Notes under the pieces: generated by a model
The model's input: only the letters and a program-made list of their open reading frames with translations
The model's database searches: none
Told to the model about the DNA's origin: nothing
Program-made: the position numbers and the translations under genes
Shown here: positions 25,662 to 33,545 of the stretch, in pieces
How the letters are laid out: every line of letters begins with the position of its first letter
Position numbering within the stretch: the stretch's first letter is position 1
Assembly: GCF_016755875.1 (NCBI RefSeq)
Contig: NZ_BNED01000005.1
Span: forward strand, 6,539,501 to 6,603,500
DNA: 64,000 bases
Source of the DNA: Streptomyces spororaveus
GTDB taxonomy: Bacteria > Actinomycetota > Actinomycetes > Streptomycetales > Streptomycetaceae
Reading direction: 5' to 3'

Positions 25662-26858
25662 CTACCCGATCACACCGTCCCGGCGCAGTTCCGAGATCTG
25701 CGCGTCCGCCATCCCCAGGGCGCGCAGCAGGGACTCGGTGTGCTCGCCCAGCGCGGGCACCGCACCCATGTGCGGTGCCGCGCCGCCCGGCAGTCCGATC
25801 GGCGGCAGCAGGGCCCGCAGCGGACCGGCCGGTGAATCCACCTCCCGCCAGCGGTCCCGGGCCGCGAGTTGCGGATGCCCGGCCAGCTGGGCCACCGAGT
25901 TCAGCCGCGCGCACGCGATGCCCGCCGCTTCCAGCCGCCCGATGGCCTCGTCCGCGTCGAGCCGGCCCAGCGCCTCCGCCACCACCGCGTCGGTCTTCTC
26001 CCGGTTCCCGGTGCGCGCCGCGTTCGTCGCGTACGCCGGGTCCTCGGCCAACTCGGGCCGTTCCAGGACCTGCTCGGCCAGACGCCGCCACTCGCGGTCG
26101 TTCTGGACCGACAGCAGCACCCGGTCCCCGTCCGCCGTCGCATAGGCGTCGTAGGGCGCGATCACCGCATGGGCGAGGCCGGTGCGCGCGGGCTGCTGCC
26201 CGCCGTGCATCGTGTGGTGCAGCGGATGGCCCATCCACTCGGCGAGCGCGTCCAGCATGGACACCTCCACCCTGCCCCCGCGCCCGGTGACCCCCCGGCG
26301 CAGCAGAGCGGCCAGGACCCCCGAGAAGGCGTACATGGCCGCCGCGATGTCCGCCGCCGGGATGCCCGCCTTGACGGGCTGCTCCGGAGTGCCGGTCACC
26401 GACACCAGCCCCGCCTCGCACTGCACGAGCATGTCGTAGGCACGCTTGTGGGCGTACGGGCCCTCGGCGCCGTAGCCGGAGACGTCGACCGCGACCAGCC
26501 GGGGGTAACGCGCGCACAGCGAGGCCGAGTCGAGCCCGAGCCGGGCGGCGGCCCCCTGCGCGAGGTTCTGCACGAAGACGTCGGCCCCGGCCAGCAGCCC
26601 GTGCAGGACCTCCCGGCCGCGCGGGTCCTTCAGGTCGAGGGCGATCGACTCCTTGCCGCGGTTGGCCCACACGAAGTGCGAGGCGAGGCCGTGCGCGGCC
26701 GTGTCGTAGGCGCGGGCGAAGTCGCCGCCGTCGGGGCGTTCGACCTTGATCACCCGGGCGCCGAGATCGGCGAGCTGGCGGGTGGCGAAGGGGGCCGAGA
26801 CGGCCTGTTCGACGGCGACGACGGTGATGCCGTCGAGGGGGAGCGGTTCGGTAGCCAT
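25662..26858 (-). CDS. CaiB/BaiF (class III) CoA-transferase
   Basis: 398 residues. The family pattern is complete: LDGITVVAVEQAVSAPFATRQLADLGARVIKVE at the N-terminus, NRGKESIALDLKDPRGREVL, FVQNLAQGAAARLGLD, VSGYGAEGPY and the C-terminal HPQLAARDRW. It moves CoA between carboxylic acids through a covalent Asp-CoA intermediate; substrate is not predictable. It stands alone, with the ABC exporter genes upstream and a small gene downstream, and is transcribed with the ABC pair direction, 94 bp after the permease stop. Confidence 0.88.
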   Translation of the reverse strand: MATEPLPLDGITVVAVEQAVSAPFATRQLADLGARVIKVERPDGGDFARAYDTAAHGLASHFVWANRGKESIALDLKDPRGREVLHGLLAGADVFVQNLAQGAAARLGLDSASLCARYPRLVAVDVSGYGAEGPYAHKRAYDMLVQCEAGLVSVTGTPEQPVKAGIPAADIAAAMYAFSGVLAALLRRGVTGRGGRVEVSMLDALAEWMGHPLHHTMHGGQQPARTGLAHAVIAPYDAYATADGDRVLLSVQNDREWRRLAEQVLERPELAEDPAYATNAARTGNREKTDAVVAEALGRLDADEAIGRLEAAGIACARLNSVAQLAGHPQLAARDRWREVDSPAGPLRALLPPIGLPGGAAPHMGAVPALGEHTESLLRALGMADAQISELRRDGVIG

Positions 26859-26952
26859 GGGCCCCTGCCTACCGGTTCGGACGGGTGGCTGTCACCTGCG
26901 GCGGCTCTCGCCGCCACCGGGGACCGCCACCCAGGGCCTCCACCGGAGGCGG

Positions 26953-27741
26953 TCAGCGGGCGCCGCCCGCGAACCTGCGCGTGGCCAGCGGCACGAACAG
27001 CGCGAGCAGCAGCACCGACCACACCAGCGCCCCGGCCACGGGGTGCGCCGCCGGCCAGGCGGCGCCCGCGGCGGCCTCGCCGCCGGCGTTCCCGCACAGT
27101 TCGCGTACGGCGGTGGCGACGGCGCTGATCGGGTTCCACTCGGCGACCGTGCGCAGCCACCCGGGCAGTCCGGCGGTCGGCAGGTACGCGCTGGAGAGCA
27201 TCGGCAGGACGAAGGTGGCACTGCCGAGCTGGCCGGCCGCCTCCTCGCTCTTGCTCAGCAGGCCGAGGTACGTGCCCACCCACGCGGTGGCGAAGCGGAA
27301 CAGCAGCAGCACGCCCAGGGCCGCCAGCGCGCCGGGCAGGCCGTTCTCGATGCGCCAGCCCATCGCCAGCCCCACCAGCATCAGCGGCACCATCGACACA
27401 CCGGTGGTCAACAGATCGGCCGCCGTCTGCCCCAGCGGTACGGCGGTACGGCTCATCGGCAGCGTCCGGAAGCGGTCCATCACCCCGCGATGGGCGTCCT
27501 GCGCGGCGGTGAACATGCCGGTCATCAGGCCGTTCGCGGCGGTCGCGGCCAGCAGCCCGGGGACGAGGAACTCCCGGTACTCGGCGCCCGGCATGGCGAG
27601 CGCGCTGCCGAAGACGTATCCGAAGAACAGCAGCATGGTGATCGGCATGGTCTGGGTGAGGATCAGCAGCGCCGGGGCGTGCCGGGCCTTCTGGAGCTGG
27701 CGGGTGAGGACGGCTCCGCCGTCGGACAGCAGGGTGCTCAT
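26953..27741 (-). CDS. ABC-2 type transporter permease (drug-export type)
   Basis: 262 residues with about six membrane segments, and the conserved ABC-2 region VPGLLAATAANGLMTG, DRFRTLPMSR and SGxxxP-like SSAYLPTAGLPGWL. Its ATG overlaps the stop of the ATPase gene by 4 bp, so both subunits are coupled. Together they resemble DrrA/DrrB-type exporters of hydrophobic antibiotics. Expression is probably repressed by the divergent TetR encoded at 28858. Confidence 0.88.
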   Translation of the reverse strand: MSTLLSDGGAVLTRQLQKARHAPALLILTQTMPITMLLFFGYVFGSALAMPGAEYREFLVPGLLAATAANGLMTGMFTAAQDAHRGVMDRFRTLPMSRTAVPLGQTAADLLTTGVSMVPLMLVGLAMGWRIENGLPGALAALGVLLLFRFATAWVGTYLGLLSKSEEAAGQLGSATFVLPMLSSAYLPTAGLPGWLRTVAEWNPISAVATAVRELCGNAGGEAAAGAAWPAAHPVAGALVWSVLLLALFVPLATRRFAGGAR

Positions 27742-28784
27742 GCGGCGTACTCCTGGGCATCGGCATCGGCGGTGGGACCGGCGGTGGGACCGGCGGCGTC
27801 GAGGTGGGCGTCGGCCGCATCGGCGCCGGTGGCGCCGGAACGGCCCTGGGTGAGGCGCAGGAACACCTCGTCCAGGGTCGGCGGACGCAGGCTCGCGTCC
27901 GTCACCGGGACCCCGGCGGTGTCGAGTTCCCTGATGATCCGCGGCAGGGTGAGGCCGCCGTCGAGGACGGTGACCCCCACCGTCAGCCGTTCCTCGTCGA
28001 GCGCGGGCCGGCCGCCGGTGAGCTGGTCGAGTACGGCGGCGGCGCGCGCGAGCGTCCCGCGCTCCGTGACGGTGACCTCGGCGCGGGCGCCGATCCGGGC
28101 CTTCAACCCGGCCGGCGTGCCGGTGGCGGCGACCCGGCCGCGGTCGACGACCACGATCTCGCCGGCCAGCCGGTCGGCCTCCTCCAGGTACTGCGTGGTG
28201 AGCACCACCGTGGTGCCGCCGGAGCCCTTCTCGACGAGTTCCCGCACCGCCGTCCAGATCTGCTCGCGGGCCGCCGGGTCCAGGCCGGTGGTGGGCTCGT
28301 CGAGGAACAGCACCCGGGGCCGGGTGATGAGGCCCGCGGCCAGGTCCAGGCGCCGCTTCATGCCGCCGGACCAGGTGCCGGCCACCCGGTCGGCGGCCTC
28401 GCCGAGTCCGAAGCGCTCCAGCAGCTCGTCCGCGCGGGCCCGGCCCGCGGCGCCGCGCAGCCCGGCCAGCCGGGCGAAGAGCCGGAGGTTCTCACGGCCG
28501 GTCAGGTCGCCGTCGACGGAGGCGTACTGGCCGGTGACGCCGATGGCGCGGCGGACGGCCGCCGGGTCCCGGGTGATGTCGTGACCGGCGACGAGGGCGC
28601 GGCCGCCGGTGGGTGCGGTGAGGGTGGTGAGGATCCGGACGGCGGTGGTCTTGCCCGCGCCGTTGGGGCCGAGGAGCCCGCAGACCGTGCCCTCGGGAAC
28701 GGCGAGGTCGAGGCCCCGCAGGGCATGGACCTCCCCGTAACTCTTCTGCAAACCCTCACTAAGTACAGCGTACGGAGTAGTCAT
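27738..28784 (-). CDS. ABC transporter ATP-binding protein, DrrA type
   Basis: 348 residues from ATG 28784; a GTG at 28793 is a possible alternative. Walker A is GPNGAGKTT, signature WSGGMKRR, Walker B FLDEPTTGLDP and the switch His lies in VLTTQYLEEADRL. The ~100-residue C-terminal extension after the nucleotide-binding domain is the DrrA-type regulatory part. It powers the permease encoded just downstream. The promoter region holds an exact palindrome that the adjacent TetR regulator probably binds. Confidence 0.9.
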   Translation of the reverse strand: MTTPYAVLSEGLQKSYGEVHALRGLDLAVPEGTVCGLLGPNGAGKTTAVRILTTLTAPTGGRALVAGHDITRDPAAVRRAIGVTGQYASVDGDLTGRENLRLFARLAGLRGAAGRARADELLERFGLGEAADRVAGTWSGGMKRRLDLAAGLITRPRVLFLDEPTTGLDPAAREQIWTAVRELVEKGSGGTTVVLTTQYLEEADRLAGEIVVVDRGRVAATGTPAGLKARIGARAEVTVTERGTLARAAAVLDQLTGGRPALDEERLTVGVTVLDGGLTLPRIIRELDTAGVPVTDASLRPPTLDEVFLRLTQGRSGATGADAADAHLDAAGPTAGPTADADAQEYAA

Positions 28785-28790
28785 GTGCGT

Positions 28791-28820
28791 CACCGTACCT
28801 CACTACGTACGGTGTACGTA
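28791..28820. promoter_or_regulatory. Probable operator of the TetR/ABC-exporter locus
   Basis: Two nested inverted repeats: CACCGTAC (28791-28798) with GTACGGTG (28807-28814), and TACGTAC (28804-28810) with GTACGTA (28814-28820), both perfect. They lie between the divergent exporter and tetR genes, 7-36 bp upstream of the ATPase ATG. A related GTAC-rich stretch is at 28763-28773. Confidence 0.7.
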
Positions 28821-28857
28821 ACTAAGATGGGGGCGAGACGACGAGGTGATCTGAGCC

Positions 28858-29583
28858 ATGACAGCCGGCGGGCGACCCGCTGAACCCGAAGTGATCTGGT
28901 CCCGCCCCCAGCGGGCGGGCCGCGGCCCCAGGCCCGCGCACAGCCGCGAGTCGATCGCGTCCGAGGCGGTGCGGATCGCCGACGACGAGGGCATCGACGC
29001 CGTGTCGATGCGGCGCGTGGCGGCCGGGATCGGCGCGGGGACCATGTCCCTCTACAACTACGTGCCGCGCAAGGAGGACCTGTACGAGCTGATGGTCGAC
29101 GCGGTCAGCGGGGAGTACGAGCTTCCCCCGCCGACCGGTGACTGGCGTGCCGACCTGCTCGCGCTGGCCCGCCGGACGCGCGCGCTGATGCGCCGCCATC
29201 CATGGCTGCCGCGCCTGCTGAGTCCCGTCTACGGCTTCGGCCCGAACGCCCTGCGCTACCTGGAGTACAGCCTGGACTGCCTGGCTCCGCTCGACGTGCC
29301 GGACGGCGAGAAGCTGGAACTCGTCGCCGCCGTCAACGGGACCGTCGCGACCTTCGTGGCCAGTGAGCTGGCGCTGGCCGAACGGTCCCGGACGCTGCCC
29401 TGGAGCGAGGCGGAGGAGCAGCGCGTACGGACGGCCTGGCTCGGCTCCCGCCTGGTCACGGGGGAGTACCCGCGGCTGGCGGCGGCCCTCACCGGAGGCG
29501 GCCCGGTCCCGGGCGCCGGGCTCGACATGGACGAGGTCTTCGACCGCACGGTGTCCCGGCTGCTGGGCGCCTGGGGGGCTTAG
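28858..29583 (+). CDS. TetR-family regulator with TetR-type C-terminal domain
   Basis: 241 residues. The helix-turn-helix is MRRVAAGIGAGTMSLYNYVPRKEDLYELMVDAV (about 51-83). The ligand domain has the antibiotic-sensing TetR_C pattern (RRHPWLPRLLS, ALRYLEYSLDCLAPLDVPDGEKLELVAAVNG). It is divergent from the DrrA/B-like exporter and almost certainly represses it until a drug-like ligand binds. The residues before 25 are basic and disordered. Confidence 0.88.
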   Translation: MTAGGRPAEPEVIWSRPQRAGRGPRPAHSRESIASEAVRIADDEGIDAVSMRRVAAGIGAGTMSLYNYVPRKEDLYELMVDAVSGEYELPPPTGDWRADLLALARRTRALMRRHPWLPRLLSPVYGFGPNALRYLEYSLDCLAPLDVPDGEKLELVAAVNGTVATFVASELALAERSRTLPWSEAEEQRVRTAWLGSRLVTGEYPRLAAALTGGGPVPGAGLDMDEVFDRTVSRLLGAWGA

Positions 29584-29589
29584 GAGCCT

Positions 29590-29641
29590 GGGGGTGTGGG
29601 GGTGTGGGGGTGTGGGGGCGTGGGGGTGCGGGGGTCGGGGG
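29590..29641 (+). repeat. Seven G5 runs with 8-bp period (G-quadruplex candidate)
   Basis: Runs of five G at 29590-29594, 29598-29602, 29606-29610, 29614-29618, 29622-29626, 29630-29634 and 29637-29641, separated by 2-3 nt (TGT, CGT, TGC, TC). It sits in the gap between the convergent tetR and ISP-like genes. The G-rich strand is the same as the tetR transcript, so it could fold in that RNA and stop transcription. Confidence 0.85.
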
Positions 29642-29667
29642 TGCGGGCCCGGTGTCCCGCACCCCGG

Positions 29668-30834
29668 TCAGAGGAGGGCGAACTGCCCGCCCGGGCCCTC
29701 CTCCTGGTGGTCCAGCACCGAAGCCGGGCGCCGGGCCCAGGCGGGCGGCGGCAGCACCCCGGCCGCGCGCAGCGCCTCGGCCGACAGTCCCGGGCCCGGC
29801 TCGAACGCGGCGCGCTCCGGGGCCAGTTCGGCCAGCATGGCCAACGTGGTCACCAGGGCCAGCAGCTCCGAGGTCCAGCTCTGCGGCCACTCGGCCGGCC
29901 CCAGCGCGGCCAGACCCTCGGCGTCCGGACCCCGGTGCGCGGTGCGGGCGGCGAACCAGGCCGGCAGTACCCGCACGAGCTGCGCCTCGTACTCCCAGGC
30001 CCCGGACGGCACGGGGGAGACCGTGCCGCTCCCGAGGCTCAGCGTCTCGCTCTCGGCGTCGTACGCGAGCTCGTGCGGCCAGCCCGTGACCGCCGAGCGG
30101 ACGTACGGGCGGCGCCCGCCCGGCAGCCGCGGCGGCTCACCGCCGCGCGCCCCGCGCAGCTGCACGCCCAGCAGCCGGCGCCCCAGCTCCAGCCCGGCCC
30201 GCCAGCGCTCGGGGTCGGCGGCGAGCGGGACCTCGTACCCGCGCGGCCCCGGGCGGGCGGCCGCGAGGATCCAGCACAGGACGTCCTCGGCCTCGACCCG
30301 GCCGCCGTGGCGGGCCCCCAGCAGGGGCAGCAGGCCGGGGGCGAGATTCGGCTCGGCGGCTCCGGGGCGCCGGTGCAGGGGGCGGATCCGGCCGAGGCGG
30401 CCGAGGCGGCCGACCGGGAGGTGGGCGGTGACCAGCGGCTCCGGGGTCTCGACGAGGAACAGCTGGTGCTCGTCCCGGACCCGCCAGAGCTCGGGGCGGG
30501 CCACGTCGATGAGCCGCTGGTCGGGCAGCAGCCACTGCTCGTCGAAGGGCTCGCGGAGTACCCGTACGGGGTCGGGGCACGGGCCCGGCTCGTCGGCGAA
30601 CCGGGCCGTGGCCGCCGAGCGCTGCCCCGGCAGGGCGGCCGCCCCGGCGTCGGGCCCGCGGCTGCGGCTCGGGCGGAACAGCCGCTCCCGCTCGGCGCCT
30701 TCGGAGCCGGTCAGGGCGGCCCAGCGGGTGCGCAGGGCCGCCGGATCGGGTGCGGCCACCCAGTCCCGCCCCAGGCGCAGGCCGGCCACGGACCAGGGCA
30801 TCAGATCCTCAAGCAGCGGTACGTCTTTGCTCAC
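29668..30834 (-). CDS. Orphan protein resembling the C-terminal part of type ISP restriction-modification enzymes
   Basis: 388 residues from GTG 30834. The sequence MPWSVAGLRLGRDWVAAPD, FRPSRSR, FDEQWLLPDQRLIDVARPELWRV, GRIRPLHRRPGAAEPNLAPGLLPLL and RLPGGRRPYVR matches Streptomyces proteins annotated as type ISP restriction/modification enzymes. It has no NPPY methyltransferase motif, no helicase motifs and no nuclease motif, so only the specificity-type part is present. No partner gene is adjacent. Function is uncertain; the name may mislead. Confidence 0.6.
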   Translation of the reverse strand: MSKDVPLLEDLMPWSVAGLRLGRDWVAAPDPAALRTRWAALTGSEGAERERLFRPSRSRGPDAGAAALPGQRSAATARFADEPGPCPDPVRVLREPFDEQWLLPDQRLIDVARPELWRVRDEHQLFLVETPEPLVTAHLPVGRLGRLGRIRPLHRRPGAAEPNLAPGLLPLLGARHGGRVEAEDVLCWILAAARPGPRGYEVPLAADPERWRAGLELGRRLLGVQLRGARGGEPPRLPGGRRPYVRSAVTGWPHELAYDAESETLSLGSGTVSPVPSGAWEYEAQLVRVLPAWFAARTAHRGPDAEGLAALGPAEWPQSWTSELLALVTTLAMLAELAPERAAFEPGPGLSAEALRAAGVLPPPAWARRPASVLDHQEEGPGGQFALL

Positions 30835-30946
30835 GCCGCCGATGGTAGCGACGGCATCCGATGGCCGGGCTGCGTCCAGGTCGAAGAGCTAGGCTCCTTA
30901 TATACGGATATACACGGTATTGACCGGGGAGGCTGAGGAGGCGGTC

Positions 30947-31108
30947 ATGAGTCAGTACGACGAATACACGACCCCGTCACAGGCCGAGGGCGAGCGACTC
31001 GACGAGGACATGGACGAGGCCCAGCGCAAGCAGCGGCACCCCCAGACGACGCGGACGACGCCGTCCCAGGCGGAGGGCGAACGCACCAGGGAGGACGACG
31101 ACAAGTAG
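30947..31108 (+). CDS. Small acidic protein with duplicated TTPSQAEGER motif
   Basis: 53 residues from ATG 30947; GGAGG and GAGGAGG lie within 20 nt upstream. TTPSQAEGER occurs at residues 8-17 and 37-46, each followed by an acidic tail (LDEDMDE; TREDDDK). No domain, signal or membrane helix is seen; the protein looks disordered. The upstream AT-rich stretch (ttatatacggatatacacggtat, here split as ttatatacgg and atatacacgg) may hold its promoter. Similar short proteins exist in Streptomyces but none is characterised to my knowledge. Confidence 0.65.
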   Translation: MSQYDEYTTPSQAEGERLDEDMDEAQRKQRHPQTTRTTPSQAEGERTREDDDK

Positions 31109-31131
31109 CCGCGCGGCGGGGGCCGGGACCG

Positions 31132-31881
31132 TCAGTGCGCGTCGACCGTCACGGTGAAGGAGAACCGGTCGCCGCGGTAGCGGATCCGGGCCACGTCCAC
31201 CACCCGGCCGTCCTCGTCGTACGTGACGCCCGTGTAGTGCAGGATCGGGCTGAGCAGCGGCACCTGCAGCAGCTCGGCCGTCTCCGGGTCGGCCAGCCGG
31301 GCCTCCACCGTGTCCGTGATCCGGCTGATGCGCACCCCCACGATGTCCCGCAGGACCTTCGTCATCGGCCAGCGTTCGAGATCGGCGAGGTCCACGGCCT
31401 CCGCGAACTCAGGGAGGACCGCGTTCTCGGCCCAGTTGGTCGGCTCGCCGCTCTCCCGGTCGTGGCGCAGGCGGCGGAAGGTGACCACCTCGGCCGTGCC
31501 CGGGAAGTGCTCCAGCAGTTCCCCGGACACGGCTGTACGGCCGTGCCCGAGGATCGTCGTACGGTCACCCGACTGCTGGGCCACGATCGCGTCGACCGAG
31601 CCCAGCAGCCGTACCGGGGTGCTGCGCAGCGCGCCCGGCTCGATGAAGGTGCCGCGCCGCCGGTGCCGGCTGATCAGGCCCTCGCCCTCCAGCTCCTTGA
31701 GCGCCTGCCGCATGGTCAGCACGCTCACCCCGTAGTGCCCGGCCAGCTGTTCCTCGGTGGGCAGGCGCAGCGAGGCGTCCGGGGTGCGCCCCAGTATCGA
31801 GGCGCGCAGTGACTGCGACACCTGGTACCAGAGCGGCAGCTTCCGGTTCAGTACCAGCGAGTCGGGGGCGAAGGCGGTCAC
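31132..31881 (-). CDS. GntR/HutC-family regulator next to hmgA
   Basis: 249 residues from GTG 31881 with GGAG 9 nt upstream. The winged helix is LPLWYQVSQSLRASILGR ... LPTEEQLAGHYGVSVLTMRQALKELEGEGLISRHRRRGTFI; the rest is a UTRA ligand domain (ILHYTGVTYDEDGRVVDVARIRYRGDRFSF). It lies 96 bp downstream of hmgA in the same direction, so it may regulate tyrosine/homogentisate catabolism and itself. Confidence 0.82.
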   Translation of the reverse strand: MTAFAPDSLVLNRKLPLWYQVSQSLRASILGRTPDASLRLPTEEQLAGHYGVSVLTMRQALKELEGEGLISRHRRRGTFIEPGALRSTPVRLLGSVDAIVAQQSGDRTTILGHGRTAVSGELLEHFPGTAEVVTFRRLRHDRESGEPTNWAENAVLPEFAEAVDLADLERWPMTKVLRDIVGVRISRITDTVEARLADPETAELLQVPLLSPILHYTGVTYDEDGRVVDVARIRYRGDRFSFTVTVDAH

Positions 31882-31977
31882 GGGTGGATCTCCGAGGTAC
31901 TGGACAGGGGGACGCGCGGCGGGCGCATGCAGGGCAGGGTACGGCGCACGTGGCGTGTGCAGCGTATGCAGTGCAGG

Positions 31978-33291
31978 TCAGGCGCGGAAGTGGCGCTGCA
32001 GACCCTGCCACACGTCGTCGTAGCCCCGCTGGAGGTGATCGGCGCCGGCGGCCTGCGCGGTGGCGGTGATCGGCCAGCGGGTCTCGAACATGAAGGCCAG
32101 GCCGTCGTCGATCTTCTGCGGCTTCAGCTCGGCGGCGCTCGCCCGTTCGAAGGTCTCGTGGTCGGGGCCGTGCGCGGACATCATGTTGTGGAGCGAGCCG
32201 CCGCCGGGGACGAAGCCCTCCGCCTTGGCGTCGTAGGCCCCCTCGATGAGGCCCATGTACTCGCTCATCACGTTGCGGTGGAAGTAGGGCGGGCGGAAGG
32301 TGTCCTCGCCGACCAGCCAGCGCGGCGCGAAGACCACGAAGTCCACGCCCGCCAGCCCCGGGGTGTCGGAGGGCGAGGTCAGGACCGTGAAGATCGACGG
32401 GTCGGGGTGGTCGTAGCTGATCGAGCCGAGGACGTTGAAGCGGCGCATGTCGTACACGTACGGGACGTGGCTGCCGTGCCAGGCGACCACGTCGAGCGGG
32501 GAGTGGTCGTAGGTGGCGGACCAGAGGTTGCCGCAGAACTTGTTGATCACCTCCGTCGGGCGCTCGATGTCCTCGTACGCCGCCACGGGGGCCTGGAAGT
32601 CCCGCGCGGCGGCGAGTCCGTTGGCGCCGATCGGGCCGAGGTTCGGCAGCTCGAAGGGCTGGCCGTAGTTCTCGCAGATGTAGCCGCGGGCGTCGGCGTC
32701 GAGCAGCTCGACGCGGAAGCGGACACCGCGGGGGATGAGGGCCATGTCGCCCGGGCGGGCGGCGAGCAGACCCAGCTCGGTGTGCAGGAGCAGTCCGCCG
32801 CGCTCGGGGACGATCAGCAGCTCGCCGTCGGAGTCGCTGAACACCCGGTCGGTCATGTCGGCGTTGGCGGCGTAGAGGTGGATGGCCATGCCGGCGCGCT
32901 GGGCGGCGTCGCCGTTGCCGCCGAGGGTCCACAGACCGGCGAGGAAGTCGGTGCCGGGGGCCGGGTCGGGCAGCGGGTTCCAGCGGAGCCGGTTCGGGTC
33001 CGCCACGGACTCGGTGAAGGGCGCCGAGCGCAGGGCGCCGTTGTCGATCCGGGTGAAGGGCGGGTGCGCGGCCGAGGGGCGGATCCGGTAGAGCCAGGAG
33101 CGTCGGTTGTGGGTACGGGGCTCGGTGAAGGCGCTGCCGCTGAGCTGCTCGGCGTAGAGGCCGAGGGGTGCGCGCTGGGGCGAGTTCCGGCCGATCGGCA
33201 GTGCGCCGGGGACGGCCTCCGAGCTGTGCTCGTTGCCGAAGCCGGTGAGGTACTCCAGGGCCTCCGCCGTCTTCCTGGCCTGCTCGCTCAT
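31978..33291 (-). CDS. hmgA: Homogentisate 1,2-dioxygenase
   Basis: 437 residues from ATG 33291. The N-terminal signature [19 protein letters not shown] is diagnostic, as are [12 protein letters not shown] and [13 protein letters not shown]. The iron-site region [10 protein letters not shown] and the C-terminal [14 protein letters not shown] are present, with His/Glu ligands intact. The enzyme opens the homogentisate ring to maleylacetoacetate in tyrosine and phenylalanine breakdown. Isomerase and hydrolase genes are not adjacent. A perfect 9+9 bp inverted repeat lies just upstream and a GntR gene just downstream. Confidence 0.95.
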   Translation of the reverse strand: MSEQARKTAEALEYLTGFGNEHSSEAVPGALPIGRNSPQRAPLGLYAEQLSGSAFTEPRTHNRRSWLYRIRPSAAHPPFTRIDNGALRSAPFTESVADPNRLRWNPLPDPAPGTDFLAGLWTLGGNGDAAQRAGMAIHLYAANADMTDRVFSDSDGELLIVPERGGLLLHTELGLLAARPGDMALIPRGVRFRVELLDADARGYICENYGQPFELPNLGPIGANGLAAARDFQAPVAAYEDIERPTEVINKFCGNLWSATYDHSPLDVVAWHGSHVPYVYDMRRFNVLGSISYDHPDPSIFTVLTSPSDTPGLAGVDFVVFAPRWLVGEDTFRPPYFHRNVMSEYMGLIEGAYDAKAEGFVPGGGSLHNMMSAHGPDHETFERASAAELKPQKIDDGLAFMFETRWPITATAQAAGADHLQRGYDDVWQGLQRHFRA

Positions 33292-33313
33292 GTACTGCTC
33301 CCGCTCCGTCGAA

Positions 33314-33341
33314 GGAATCCTATGGTCGACAGTAGGATTCC
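33314..33341. promoter_or_regulatory. Probable operator upstream of hmgA
   Basis: GGAATCCTA (33314-33322), 10-bp spacer, TAGGATTCC (33333-33341): a perfect inverted repeat beginning 23 bp upstream of the hmgA ATG. The arm spacing fits a dimeric regulator, possibly the GntR protein encoded downstream or an IclR-type tyrosine-catabolism regulator encoded elsewhere. Confidence 0.65.
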
Positions 33342-33545
33342 GCGGCCCGCACGTCAACGGCGGACCTGCGGTCGACCCCGGAGATCGCCGGGATTCAGGG
33401 GGTGGGCTTCCGGTCGGAGGGGCTCCCGGGGTCGGAGGGGATTTCGGGGCCGGGGGGGGGCTTCCGGGGGCGGAGGGATTTCGGCCGAGGGGATTTTCGG
33501 CAGGAGGGGATCCCAAAAGATGAACATTGCTCTACTCTCACGCGC

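Noticed and set aside
29590..29641. Regular G-rich repeat as a possible CRISPR-like array
   Set aside because: Period of 8 bp with 2-3 nt spacers; no spacer-repeat structure and no cas genes.
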